Positions 34,329-43,370 of a stretch of 64,000 nucleotides of DNA are shown one piece after another. Made by a program: the position numbers and the translations under genes. The notes beneath the pieces are model-generated. The model did no database searches. It was not told where the DNA came from and worked only from the letters and a program-made list of their open reading frames with translations. The stretch comes from Knoellia sp. p5-6-4 (GTDB taxonomy: Bacteria; Actinomycetota; Actinomycetes; Actinomycetales; Dermatophilaceae): positions 1,856,437-1,920,436 of the forward strand of contig NZ_JARGZF010000001.1 of NCBI RefSeq assembly GCF_029222705.1, read 5' to 3'. The first letter of the stretch is position 1. Each line of letters opens with the position of its first letter.

Positions 34329-35801
34329 ATGGAACAGGTTGTCGTGCCCGGCGTCGTCGAGGCGCCCGGGCAGAAGCCGGCGAGCAGGGTCAAGACGCTG
34401 GCTCTCGTGGGAGGACTCGTCGCCATCGTGGGCGGCACGGCAGTCGTCGGCGGGGGCTGGCTCGCGTTCAGCAGGCTCAACGGCGGCGGGCCGCAGCCGG
34501 AGAGCGTCCTGCCCGCAGACACCGTGGCCTTCGTCAAGTTCGACATGAACCCGTCGGCCGGCCAGAAGGTGGCCGCGGTGCGGTTCGCGCTGCGGTTCCC
34601 CGAGGCCAAGGGGAAGGTGACCGAGAGCTCCGACCTGCGCAAGGTCGCCTTCGAGAAGCTCCAGGAGGACGGCGAGTTCAAGGACCTCGACTACGCCACC
34701 GAGGTGGCGCCCTGGCTGGGCGAGCGGTTCGCGGTCGGGGTGCTGCCCGGGGCCGGCGCGAAGGAGGAGCCCATCGCGGTGATGGTGCTCGCCGTGACCG
34801 ACGAGGACAAGGCCCGGGCGTCGCTGCCCAGGCTGACCGGGAAGTCCGACACCGCCTGCGGCGTGCGCGACGGCTTCGCGATCTGCAGCGAGGACAAGAC
34901 CACCGTCACCGTGCTGACCGAGGCCGAGCAGTCGACCAGTCTCGCCGAGGCGCCGGGCTTCTCCTCCGACATGGAGGCCCTCGGCGAAAACGGCGTGGCC
35001 GCCGCCTGGGTCGACCTGAAGCAGGTGAGCAGCCTGGCCGACGAGGCCCGCATCGCCACCGGTCTGCTCGGTGCCCCGGTGCCTGATGCGCCGGCCGGCG
35101 GGCGGCTCGCCGTGGCGCTGCGGTTCGCAGGTCCGCACCTCGAGCTCGCCGGCCGGGTCATCGACATGCCGCTGTCGTGGCCGGAGAAGCGCGGCGGGGG
35201 GACCGGCGTGGGTGACCTGCCATCGGGGACGCTGGCGGCGTTCGGCCTCGACAGCGCCGGAGAGCAGGTCGCCTCGAGCCTGACGAGCCGGGAGGAGCTC
35301 AGCAAGGACCTCGAGGCGGCGGGGGCCGAGCTCGGCGTGAAGCTCCCCGAGGACCTGAAGACGGCCCTGGGCGACCGCGCCACCGTCGCCTACGGCGGCA
35401 TGGACGGTGACGTCGTGAAGGTCGCCCTGCGCACCGGTGGCGACCCGGCTGCCGTCGGCCGCATGGTGACCGCCATGAACAAGGGCGGCGCCATGAGCGA
35501 GCCGGACCTCCACCAGAGCACCGCCGGGGGTGACCCGCTCGTCGCCACCACCGAGGGCTACGCGCGACAGGTGGCCGGCGGCAGCGGGCTCGGTGAGCAG
35601 CAGTCCTTCCGCGACGCGGTTCCCGGTGCCAAGGATGCCCGGGCCGTGCTCTACCTCGACATCGCGAGCCTGCTGAAGGAGCACGGCGACCTCGCCGGCG
35701 CCGAGCTGCGCCAGAACCTCCAGCCGTTCTCGGCTCTCGGGGTCAGCACCCGCGGCGAGGGCAAAACGGCCGAGTTCACGGTGCGCCTGACCACCCGCTG
35801 A
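34329..35801 (+). CDS. DUF3352-type membrane-anchored protein
   Basis: A 490-aa protein: about 20 cytoplasmic residues, one membrane helix (about 24-46, TLALVGGLVAIVGGTAVVGGG), then a large extracytoplasmic domain. The segment ESVLPADTVAFVKFDMNPSAGQK just after the helix is the hallmark of DUF3352 proteins of actinobacteria, whose function is unknown. Two cysteines (near 178 and 186, TACGVRDGFAICSED) could be disulfide-linked. GGGGGAGCA precedes the ATG at 34329. It stands alone in its orientation block, followed by ggt with a small gap. Confidence 0.8.
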   Translation: MEQVVVPGVVEAPGQKPASRVKTLALVGGLVAIVGGTAVVGGGWLAFSRLNGGGPQPESVLPADTVAFVKFDMNPSAGQKVAAVRFALRFPEAKGKVTESSDLRKVAFEKLQEDGEFKDLDYATEVAPWLGERFAVGVLPGAGAKEEPIAVMVLAVTDEDKARASLPRLTGKSDTACGVRDGFAICSEDKTTVTVLTEAEQSTSLAEAPGFSSDMEALGENGVAAAWVDLKQVSSLADEARIATGLLGAPVPDAPAGGRLAVALRFAGPHLELAGRVIDMPLSWPEKRGGGTGVGDLPSGTLAAFGLDSAGEQVASSLTSREELSKDLEAAGAELGVKLPEDLKTALGDRATVAYGGMDGDVVKVALRTGGDPAAVGRMVTAMNKGGAMSEPDLHQSTAGGDPLVATTEGYARQVAGGSGLGEQQSFRDAVPGAKDARAVLYLDIASLLKEHGDLAGAELRQNLQPFSALGVSTRGEGKTAEFTVRLTTR

Positions 35802-35860
35802 CGCCCTCAGTGACCGCCCAACCCCGCGAAAGTTGGCGGGAGGCAGGGCAGGATGCTGAC

Positions 35861-37387
35861 GTGACCAGACAGGTGGCCGTGGCGGCGACCGGCCCCGTGG
35901 CCGTGCAGGCGGGGCTCGCGGCGGCGCGGGCCGGGGGCAATGCGGTCGACGCCGCGATCGCCTCGATGGTTGCCGCCATGAGCACCGAGCCGGGCATCGT
36001 GAGCGCGCTCGGCGGCGCGTTCGTCACCATCTGGCCGGCTGGCGGCGAGCCCGAGGTGATCGACGGCAACGTCGAGATGCCCGGCCGCGGGCAGCCGGCC
36101 GAGCGATTCGGCCAGGGCCTGCGCGAGTTCGACGTCGCCTACGGCGGCGGGATCACGCTGTATGCCGGCCACGGCTCGGTCGCCACGCCCGGCGCCTTCG
36201 CCGCCCTCGGACTCGGGCACGAGCGTCACGGGGCGGCTGCGTGGCGTGACGTGCTGGCGCCGACGTCGTCCGCCCTGCGCGATGGCTTCCACATCGGCGC
36301 CGCGGCCGCGAGCTACCTCGACATCACGGCCGACAGCGTCTTCGGCTGGGACGAGCACACGCGCCCGCTGGTCACCAGGGCTGACGGGTCTGCACTGCGC
36401 GGGGGCGACCTCGTGCGCTCACCCGATCTTGCCGACACGCTCGACCTCATCGGCGAGCAGGGCGCCCAGACGGTCTACACCGGCGAGCTGGCCGCGCGGA
36501 TCGCGGCGGACTCCGTCGCCCGAGGTGGGCTGCTCACCGCAGCCGACCTCGCGGCATACCGGGCCCTCCTGCGAGAGCCGGTCACCCTGCGGCTCGGCGA
36601 CTGGGAGGTGGCCACGAACCCGCCGCCCTCCATCGGCGGCCCCATGCTCGCGGTCATGCTCGGCGAGCTCGCCGGCCGCGCCGGGAGGGACTGGGGCGAC
36701 GTCATCGAGATCCAGCGGCACGTGCTGTCGTACCGGCATCACGTGCACGACCTCTCCGAGGACCTCGAGGAGGACGGCTACGCCCTCCTCGAGACCGTGC
36801 AGCGCCATGGCCTGCCGGGGCTGCCCACCTCGTCGTCGACGGCCCACGTCTCGGCAGTCGACAGCGACGGGCGGGCCTGCGCCATCACGGCATCCAGCGG
36901 CTACGGGGCCGGGGCGACGGTGCCCGGCACGGGCCTGATGCTCAACAACTGCCTCGGCGAGCCGGAGCTCAACCGGCGCGGCCTGCACGCGCTGTCCCCC
37001 GGCACCCGGCTGGCCTCGAACATGGCGCCCTCCGTGGGTCGCAGCAAGGACGGCGGCACGCTGGCCATCGGCACACCGGGCGCCGACCGCATCACCACTG
37101 CCCTCATGCAGGTCCTCGCGCGATACTGTCTCATGGGCATCGGGCTGCAGGAGGCCATCGACCGGCCCCGGCTGCACGTGAGGGTGCTCGAGGACGGCTC
37201 GCACCGGCTCGAGCACGAGGACGACCCCGCGATGACCGACGCCGCTGCCCGGTCCGGGATGGAGACGGTGCGGCACCCGAGGCACTCGATGTTCTTCGGC
37301 GGCGTGGGTGCTGCGCACCGCGCCCCCGGAGGTGCGCTCAGCGCCGCCGCCGACCCGCGACGTGAGGCGGCGACCGGGGTCGGGTAA
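35861..37387 (+). CDS. ggt: Gamma-glutamyltransferase-family protein (Ntn hydrolase)
   Basis: A 508-aa member of the GGT family, made as a precursor that cleaves itself before the nucleophilic Thr (Thr327 in STAHVSAVD). Substrate-binding MLNNCLGEPELN and the later TPGADRITTALMQVL are family segments. No signal peptide is present, so this is a cytosolic form. Many such actinobacterial proteins are annotated as GGT but may act as other amidases. GTG at 35861 is preferred (AGGA 7 nt upstream) over 35810, where homology and ribosome binding site are lacking. Confidence 0.88.
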   Translation: MTRQVAVAATGPVAVQAGLAAARAGGNAVDAAIASMVAAMSTEPGIVSALGGAFVTIWPAGGEPEVIDGNVEMPGRGQPAERFGQGLREFDVAYGGGITLYAGHGSVATPGAFAALGLGHERHGAAAWRDVLAPTSSALRDGFHIGAAAASYLDITADSVFGWDEHTRPLVTRADGSALRGGDLVRSPDLADTLDLIGEQGAQTVYTGELAARIAADSVARGGLLTAADLAAYRALLREPVTLRLGDWEVATNPPPSIGGPMLAVMLGELAGRAGRDWGDVIEIQRHVLSYRHHVHDLSEDLEEDGYALLETVQRHGLPGLPTSSSTAHVSAVDSDGRACAITASSGYGAGATVPGTGLMLNNCLGEPELNRRGLHALSPGTRLASNMAPSVGRSKDGGTLAIGTPGADRITTALMQVLARYCLMGIGLQEAIDRPRLHVRVLEDGSHRLEHEDDPAMTDAAARSGMETVRHPRHSMFFGGVGAAHRAPGGALSAAADPRREAATGVG

Positions 37388-37405
37388 CGGTGGTGGGAGG
37401 TCTCG

Positions 37406-37792
37406 ATGGGCTACCGGCTTCTCGCGGACGCGGTGATGCTCGTCCACTTCACCTTCCTCGCCTTCGTGGTGGCAGGCGGCCTGCTGGCGTGGCGGTGGCC
37501 CTGGGTCATCTGGCCCCACGTCATGCTCGCGCTGTGGGGCTTCTCCACGATCGCCTTCTCGATCCGCTGCCCGCTCACCGACGTCGAGGACTGGGCCCGC
37601 GAGCGTGGGGGCCGTGAACCGCTGTCGGGCACCGGGTTCATCGACCACTACCTCGAGAACGTCGTCTACCCGCAGCGCTACACCCGCGCGATTCAGGCGG
37701 TGGCCGCCGCTGTGGTGCTCTTCTCGTGGGCCGGCCTCGCCGTTCGGCGCCGACGGCGGGCGCGGCTTCGCGCTAGCGAGCCGCCCCGGTGA
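37406..37792 (+). CDS. DUF2784 membrane protein
   Basis: A 128-aa protein with three to four hydrophobic helices and the signature IRCPLTDVEDWARERGG...GFIDHYLENVVYP of the DUF2784 family (function unknown). GGGAGG precedes the ATG at 37406, 18 bp after ggt. Its last 20 bp overlap the end of the convergent MATE gene. Confidence 0.85.
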   Translation: MGYRLLADAVMLVHFTFLAFVVAGGLLAWRWPWVIWPHVMLALWGFSTIAFSIRCPLTDVEDWARERGGREPLSGTGFIDHYLENVVYPQRYTRAIQAVAAAVVLFSWAGLAVRRRRRARLRASEPPR

Positions 37793-39131
37793 CCGCCCAC
37801 TCGTCGCTGCGCACCCGCCACCAGAACAGCGCCCCCCGGATCGCCATGAACCCGGTGAAGGCCACCCACAGCGCCGCCAGCGCACGGGCCTGGCCCTCCA
37901 CGTCCCCGTCACCCAGCAGGGCGCTCGCGCCGGCGTGCACCGCGAGGACCAGGGGCAGGTACAGCAGCAGCGTGGCGACCATGGCCTTGGCCAGCCAGCG
38001 GCCGTCCCCGGCGCCGATGAGCACTCCGTCGACGACGAACACGTAGCCCGACAGCGGTTGCCCGAGAGACACCACGACCAGCGCGGCGGCGAGCACCGAG
38101 CGCACCGCCTCGTCGTCGGTGAACAGCGCCGGCACGAGGGTGTGCACGGCCAGCAGGCCCGCGCCGAGCACCGCTCCGCCCCAGGTGCCCCACCGCACCA
38201 TGGTCTCGGTTGCCGAGCGCGCGGCGTGCACGTCGCCCGCGCCCAGCGCCTTGCCGGTCAGCGCCTGCGCGGCGATCGCCAGCGCGTCGAGGGCGAAGAC
38301 GAGGAAGGACCACACGGTCACCGCCACCTGGTGGGCCGCCAGCGGCACGTCGCCGAGGCCCGCGGCCACCCAGGTGGTGACCAGCAGGATGGTGCGCAGC
38401 GCCAAGGTGCGCACGAGCAGCGGTATGCCGGTCACGGCCGCACGCAGGACCCGTCCCGGATGGGGGTGCAGGTGCGCGTCGGCCCGCCTGGCATGGTGCA
38501 CCAGCACCGCGACCAGCCCGGCCGCCATGCCGGTCTGCGCGATGACCGTTCCCCAGGCGGAGCCCGCGATGCCCCAGCCGAGGCCGTAGACCAGGAGGAC
38601 GTTGAGGACGATGTTCGACGTGAAACCGGCCACGGACGCCACCAGCGGCGTGCGGGTGTCCTGCAGGCCGCGCAGCACCCCGGTCGCCGCGAGGGCGACG
38701 AGCATGGCGGGAATGCCCGCCGCCGAGACCCGCAGGTAGGTCGTGGCGTAGCCGAGGGCCGTGGGCGAGGCGCCGAAGAGCCGGCACAGGGGCTCGGCCG
38801 CGAGCGCGACGGCCACTGCCACGACGCCGCCGAGCAGCACCGCCAGCCAGGTGCCGTCGATGCCGGCCTCGACCGCCTCGCGCTGCGACCCCGCCCCGAC
38901 CCGGCGCGCGACGATCGAGGTCGTGCCGTAGGCCAGGAACACGAACAGGTTTGCCGCGGTGAGCAGGGTGGCGCTGGCGACGCCGAGGCCGGCGAGCTGT
39001 CCGGTGCCGAGGTGGCCGATGATCGCCGAGTCGGCGAGCAGGAAGAGCGGCTCGGCGACGAGGGCCAGGAAGGCCGGCACGGCGAGCCGGATGATCTCGC
39101 GGCTCTGGTCACCGGCCCGCCACCTCAGCAC
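37773..39131 (-). CDS. MATE family efflux transporter (DinF-like)
   Basis: A 452-aa transporter with 12 predicted helices in two related halves. Characteristic segments are EIIRLAVPAFLALVAEPLFLLADSA at the start and the mid-protein LRTILLVTTWVAAGLGDVPLAAHQVA. It exports organic cations or similar compounds driven by H+ or Na+. A homologue lies between rplI and dnaB in Streptomyces, so this gene is probably the marker of the ancestral rplI-MATE-dnaB order. The start is likely GTG 39131, just after a hairpin. Confidence 0.88.
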   Translation of the reverse strand: MLRWRAGDQSREIIRLAVPAFLALVAEPLFLLADSAIIGHLGTGQLAGLGVASATLLTAANLFVFLAYGTTSIVARRVGAGSQREAVEAGIDGTWLAVLLGGVVAVAVALAAEPLCRLFGASPTALGYATTYLRVSAAGIPAMLVALAATGVLRGLQDTRTPLVASVAGFTSNIVLNVLLVYGLGWGIAGSAWGTVIAQTGMAAGLVAVLVHHARRADAHLHPHPGRVLRAAVTGIPLLVRTLALRTILLVTTWVAAGLGDVPLAAHQVAVTVWSFLVFALDALAIAAQALTGKALGAGDVHAARSATETMVRWGTWGGAVLGAGLLAVHTLVPALFTDDEAVRSVLAAALVVVSLGQPLSGYVFVVDGVLIGAGDGRWLAKAMVATLLLYLPLVLAVHAGASALLGDGDVEGQARALAALWVAFTGFMAIRGALFWWRVRSDEWAVTGAAR

Positions 39132-39134
39132 CGG

Positions 39135-39172
39135 CCCACCGTAGCCGCGGCGTGGGTCGCCGCGACGGTGGG
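39135..39172 (-). terminator. Terminator between the TetR gene and the MATE gene
   Basis: Nested stem: CCCACCGT/ACGGTGGG outside and CGCGGCG/CGCCGCG inside with a 5-nt loop and one 3-nt bulge. It sits 41 nt after the TetR stop and directly before the MATE start, so it should end TetR transcription. Confidence 0.75.
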
Positions 39173-39213
39173 GACCGGACGCCGCACCGCGCCTCGGTCC
39201 CCTTCGGATGCGC

Positions 39214-39891
39214 CTACGCCCGGTTCGCCGCCCCGTTCAGTGCGGTGTCTCCCCCAGTGGTGCCCCAGCGCTCGCGCACGGTGCGCACGAAGGCGGTGAA
39301 GTCGCCGGCCATGTCGACCCCCTCGGGGTCCATCAACCACTGGATCTGCAGGCCGTCCATCGCGGCAACGGTCAGCCGGGCGATGTGCTCGACGGGGGCT
39401 TGCGGGTCGCAGGCGCCGTCGGCCTGGGCCTGCCGCAGCCCCGTGGTGATCAGGTCGACTGCGCTGCGGTGGTGCTCGCGCAGCCAGTCGTGCCCCGGGT
39501 GCTCCGCGTCGATGGCCTCCCCGGCCATGGCGGTGAACAGCCGCACGAACGGCTCGCGGTGGGTGTTGTGCTCGACCAGCGCGGCGATCCGCTCGAGCAC
39601 CTCCCAGCCGCGCGCGTCGGCGCCGAGGTCGAGCGCGGCCATGTCCTGCTCGTCGCGCCGCTGCAGCACGCCGGCGAGCAGCAGCTCCTTGGACGGGAAG
39701 TGGTGCAGCAGCCCGGTCTGGCTCAGCCCGGCGGACTCGGCGACCGCGACCATCGAGGTGGCCCGGTAGCCGCGGTCGGCGAACAGCGTCGCCGCGGCGG
39801 CGAGGATCCGTTCCCGGGTGTCGGCGCCGTCGCCGCCGCGCGGGCGGCCGGGACGGCGGCGAGGGGCGCGGGGGGCGTTGCGCGTGGTCAT
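39214..39891 (-). CDS. TetR family regulator, probably of the adjacent GH3 gene
   Basis: A 225-aa TetR protein. The DNA-binding helices are at about 24-70 (TRERILAAAATLFADRGYRATSMVAVAESAGLSQTGLLHHF). A C-terminal ligand domain follows. It lies 56 bp behind the GH3 beta-glucosidase gene on the same strand. An unusual AT-rich palindromic site is found in front of that gene. The likely role is control of the GH3 gene and perhaps of itself. Confidence 0.87.
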   Translation of the reverse strand: MTTRNAPRAPRRRPGRPRGGDGADTRERILAAAATLFADRGYRATSMVAVAESAGLSQTGLLHHFPSKELLLAGVLQRRDEQDMAALDLGADARGWEVLERIAALVEHNTHREPFVRLFTAMAGEAIDAEHPGHDWLREHHRSAVDLITTGLRQAQADGACDPQAPVEHIARLTVAAMDGLQIQWLMDPEGVDMAGDFTAFVRTVRERWGTTGGDTALNGAANRA

Positions 39892-39947
39892 GGTGGTGAC
39901 TGTATGCCGCGTGTCCCCGCCGGCCTCCCGCGTCCCTTCGCCAGTGG

Positions 39948-42428
39948 TCAGAGCGCCAGCCGGTGACGGATGTCGCCGAGCCCGCGGGCGACCAGCAGCT
40001 CGCCGCCGTCGGCCAGGACCGACCACTGGCCGGCCGCGGTGTCCCAGCGGCGCCAGAGCCGGGCGTCGCAGTCGACCGTCACCGTGGCCGTGCCCCCGGC
40101 GGCCACCTCGGCGGCCGCCCAGCCCACCAGGCGCACCGGCTGGTCGGTCTCGGCCGGCTGCAGGTAGACCTGCACGACCTCGCGGGAGTCGCGCTCGCCG
40201 GTGTTGCCGACCGTCACCTCGACTCGAGGGGCACCGGCCGTCGTGGTGCCGGAGACCCGGGCCGTGGGGTAGTCCCAGGAGGCGTAGCCGAGGCCGTGCC
40301 CGAACCACCAGGCGGGCGCCTCGACGTGGCCGGCGGCGAAGCCGCGGTAGCCGACGAACGTCCCGTCGGTGTACTCGAGCCGCAGGTCCGTCGGCACGAC
40401 CTCCCACGCCGGCGCGTCCTTGTCGGCCACCGGGTAGCTCGTGACCAGCCGCCCGGCCGGCTCGCGCACACCGAGCAGGGCGTCGGCCACCGCGTGGCCG
40501 CCCTCCTGGCCGGGCAGGCCGACCACGACGACGGCGTCGACGGCGTCGGCCCACGGCATGAGCACGGGGGTGGCGGCATTGACCACCACGACCGTGCGGT
40601 TGGCGACCTCGGCCACGGCCGCCACGAGTGCGTCCTGCGCACCGGGCAGGGCGAGAGTGTGCTTGTCGAGCGCCTCGGTCTCCTGCTCCTCGGTCAGCCC
40701 GACCACCACGACCGCCACGTCGGCGGCTCGGGCGGCCTCGACGGCTTTGGCGATGGTCTCCTCGGGAGGCGCCGGCACCAGCCGGGCCACCAGCGACTTC
40801 AGGCCCATGCCCGAGGCGATGATGTGGGAGAGCTGGTTGACCTCGCCGGTGGGTGCCGGCTGGGGCTCCGAGCGCACCAGGGTCACGGTGGCCTCGACGA
40901 GGGCACCCTCGGCCAGCTCGACCTCCTCGGTCCACGCGGGCGGCTTGAGCATCGACTCGCCGGGGTCGTAGCCCTCGGCGACGAGGGTGGTCGCGGCGAT
41001 GTCGGCGCCGTCCACCCTCAGGGTCCAGGCGCCGACGCCGAGCGCGCCGAGCTGCGCGCGGCCGGCCTGGCTGACCCGGGCCGCGATGGTCACGGTCTCG
41101 ACGGGCCGGGGGAACGAGTCGTCCCAGCCGACGCTGACGCTCGCGATGTCGCTGTGCGCGTCGCCGAGCAGTGCGCCGTCGGCGTCGTAGTGGCGCACCC
41201 GCACGCCGGCTCCGCCGGTCTCCGGGTCACGCAGCCACCCGGGGTCGGCGGCGACGGGGCGCTCGCGGACCTCGACCCCGTCGACGACGGTGAGGCGGTC
41301 GCCGATCGCGGCGCGGAGCCCCTCGGCGATGGAGACCTGGTAGGGCGGGTTGACCTGGGCCGAGCCGCCCCCCATGCAGACGGTCTCGACCCCGTGCCGG
41401 CCGACGAGGGCGAGGGTGCCCGCGCCCTCGGCGTCGAGGGGCAGCACGCCGCTGTTCTGCAGGACGACCATGCCGTCGGTGGCCAGGCGGCGCAGCTGGG
41501 CCCTGCGCTCCGGGGCGTCCGGGGCGGTCGACTGCGCCGGCCACTGGCGGTGCTGCCTAGGTCCGCCGAGTGCTCCGACCCGCTCCGCCAGGCGCAGCAG
41601 CCGGGTGACGTGCTCGTCGACGACCGACTCGGGCACCGCGCCGGACTCGACGTCGGCCACGAGAGCCTCGCCCCACGGACCGTCCGGTCCGGGCATGACC
41701 AGGTCGAGGCCGCCCAGCGCTGCGGGGGCGGAGGTCTTGGTGGCGAACCAGTCGCTCATGAGGAGGCCGTCCCAGCCCCACTCGTCCTTGACCACCTCGT
41801 TGTTGACGTGGTCCTGCTCGGTGGCTGCCACACCGTTGACGTCGTTGTAGGCCGCCATGATCGACCAGGGGTTCGACTCCTCGACGGCGATCTCGAACGG
41901 GAGGAGGTAGACCTCGCGCAGCGCCTCCTCCGAGACGACCGAGTTCATGTAGTTGCGCAGCGTCTCGGACTCGTTGGCCACGAGGTGCTTCAGGCAGGCG
42001 CCGATCCCCTTGTCCTGCAGGCCCTTCACATAGGCAGCGGCGAGCCTGCCCGTCAGCAAGGGGTCCTCGGAGTACTGCTCGAAGAGCCGTCCCCCGAGCG
42101 GCGAGCGGTGCAGGTTGATGGTCGGGCCGAGCACGACGTGGATGCGCTGGCGCTCGGCCTCCTCGGCGAGCATCTCGCCGACCTCGCGGGCGGTCTGCTC
42201 GTTCCAGGCCGAGGCGAGCACCGTGGCGTTGGGGAAGAGCGCGACCTTCTCGCCGCCGGTGAACTTCAGGCCGCGGACGCCGGTGGGGCCGTCGGAGAAG
42301 GCCATGGGCGCCAGGCCGATGCCCTCCTCGCCCCAGAGCGTGAACGCGGTCTCGCCGGTGAGCAGGCGCACCTTGGTGCGCAGGTCGAGCTTCGCCAGCA
42401 GCGCGGCATACGGGTTGTCGGTGGTCAT
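39948..42428 (-). CDS. GH3 beta-glucosidase with PA14-like insert
   Basis: An 826-aa enzyme with no signal peptide, therefore intracellular. The N-terminal barrel carries the KHLVANESE (148-156) motif and nucleophile Asp226 in LLMSDWFAT. A C-terminal alpha/beta domain, a PA14-like insert (about 395-540) and a fibronectin III-like end (about 730-800) follow, a layout typical of large bacterial beta-glucosidases. It hydrolyses beta-linked glucosides or xylosides; the exact sugar is unknown. Together with the GH1 enzyme at 27369 this suggests use of plant-derived oligosaccharides. Confidence 0.92.
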   Translation of the reverse strand: MTTDNPYAALLAKLDLRTKVRLLTGETAFTLWGEEGIGLAPMAFSDGPTGVRGLKFTGGEKVALFPNATVLASAWNEQTAREVGEMLAEEAERQRIHVVLGPTINLHRSPLGGRLFEQYSEDPLLTGRLAAAYVKGLQDKGIGACLKHLVANESETLRNYMNSVVSEEALREVYLLPFEIAVEESNPWSIMAAYNDVNGVAATEQDHVNNEVVKDEWGWDGLLMSDWFATKTSAPAALGGLDLVMPGPDGPWGEALVADVESGAVPESVVDEHVTRLLRLAERVGALGGPRQHRQWPAQSTAPDAPERRAQLRRLATDGMVVLQNSGVLPLDAEGAGTLALVGRHGVETVCMGGGSAQVNPPYQVSIAEGLRAAIGDRLTVVDGVEVRERPVAADPGWLRDPETGGAGVRVRHYDADGALLGDAHSDIASVSVGWDDSFPRPVETVTIAARVSQAGRAQLGALGVGAWTLRVDGADIAATTLVAEGYDPGESMLKPPAWTEEVELAEGALVEATVTLVRSEPQPAPTGEVNQLSHIIASGMGLKSLVARLVPAPPEETIAKAVEAARAADVAVVVVGLTEEQETEALDKHTLALPGAQDALVAAVAEVANRTVVVVNAATPVLMPWADAVDAVVVVGLPGQEGGHAVADALLGVREPAGRLVTSYPVADKDAPAWEVVPTDLRLEYTDGTFVGYRGFAAGHVEAPAWWFGHGLGYASWDYPTARVSGTTTAGAPRVEVTVGNTGERDSREVVQVYLQPAETDQPVRLVGWAAAEVAAGGTATVTVDCDARLWRRWDTAAGQWSVLADGGELLVARGLGDIRHRLAL

Positions 42429-42490
42429 GTCAGGTCACCTTCTGGAGGGGGCGCGGTGTCTGGCTACAGGACACCATCCACCATCCGATT

Positions 42491-42517
42491 TACAAATAGG
42501 CACTATTAACTATTTAC
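42491..42517. promoter_or_regulatory. AT-rich palindromic site between the GH3 and PIG-L genes
   Basis: AAATAG (42494-42499) and CTATTT (42510-42515) are inverted arms 10 nt apart, with an inner ATAG-GCA-CTAT palindrome. The ~30-bp stretch is nearly 75% A/T in a 72% G+C region. Its place before the GH3 gene, whose co-directional neighbour is a TetR regulator, suggests a TetR operator overlapping the promoter. Confidence 0.6.
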
Positions 42518-42572
42518 TGCCTCGCGACCTGACCGGATCAGCGCCCGTGGGGTGGCGGTGCATCATGGCGGG

Positions 42573-43370
42573 GTGTCGACCATCGTCTTCGTCCACGCCC
42601 ACCCCGACGACGAGGCGTCGCAGACGTCCGGCTCGATGGCCCGGGCGGTGGCCGAGGGGCACCGGGTCGTGGTCGTCTTCGCCACCCACGGCGACCACGG
42701 CGAGGTGGCGGACGACCTGGCTGACGGTGAGACCGTCGTCGACCGCCGGCGCCGGGAGGCGGCCGCCTCGGCGGAGGTGCTGGGCCTCCACCGCGTCGCC
42801 TGGCTCGGCTACGCCGACTCCGGGATGACCGGCTGGGAGCAGAACCACCACGACGGCTCCTTCTTCCTCGCCGACCTCGACGAGGCCGCCGGTCGCCTCG
42901 CCGCCCTGCTGGACGAGGAAGCCGCCGACGTCGTGGTCGGCTACGACTGGCACGGCGGCTACGGCCACCCCGACCACGTCAAGGTCCACCGCGTCGTGCA
43001 CCGGGGAGCCGAGCTGGCGGCGGTGCGGCCGCGGGTGCTCGAGTCGACGATGAACCGAGACGTGCTGCGCCGGATGTTCGTGGCAGCGAAGGGGTCCGGA
43101 GCCGCGGACGAGGCGTGGAACCCGGACGCACCCATGGACGACGGCAACCCGTTCGGCACCCCGGAGGCGGAGATCCACTGGCAGGTCGACGTCAGCGACT
43201 ACCTGCAGCACCGCAGGGCCGCGCTGGCCGCCCATGCGAGCCAGGCGACCGACGTGGGCTGGATGCTGGGCATGCCCGAGGAGGCGTTCGTGCTCATGTT
43301 CGGCACGGAGCACTACATCGAGCCCGGCCGCGGGCCTGGCCTGCGCTCAGGCTGGTTCCTCGACGGCTGA
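42573..43370 (+). CDS. PIG-L family zinc deacetylase
   Basis: A 265-aa metal-dependent N-deacetylase with the zinc site A-H-P-D-D-E near residues 9-14 and a second motif HPDHVKVHRV near 136. Family members include MshB (mycothiol), Mca and LmbE-like enzymes. The sequence is not the canonical MshB, and Mca is a possible alternative. GTG 42573 fits the family N-terminus (VSTIVFVHAHPDDE); a ribosome binding site GGCGGGG lies near. It converges on and overlaps the B12-binding gene by 24 bp. Confidence 0.85.
   Translation: MSTIVFVHAHPDDEASQTSGSMARAVAEGHRVVVVFATHGDHGEVADDLADGETVVDRRRREAAASAEVLGLHRVAWLGYADSGMTGWEQNHHDGSFFLADLDEAAGRLAALLDEEAADVVVGYDWHGGYGHPDHVKVHRVVHRGAELAAVRPRVLESTMNRDVLRRMFVAAKGSGAADEAWNPDAPMDDGNPFGTPEAEIHWQVDVSDYLQHRRAALAAHASQATDVGWMLGMPEEAFVLMFGTEHYIEPGRGPGLRSGWFLDG

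Noticed and set aside
38432-39112. Alternative frames inside the MATE gene and the GH3 gene (e.g. 226- and 848-codon frames)
   Set aside because: They overlap fully with well-recognised proteins and have low-complexity composition.
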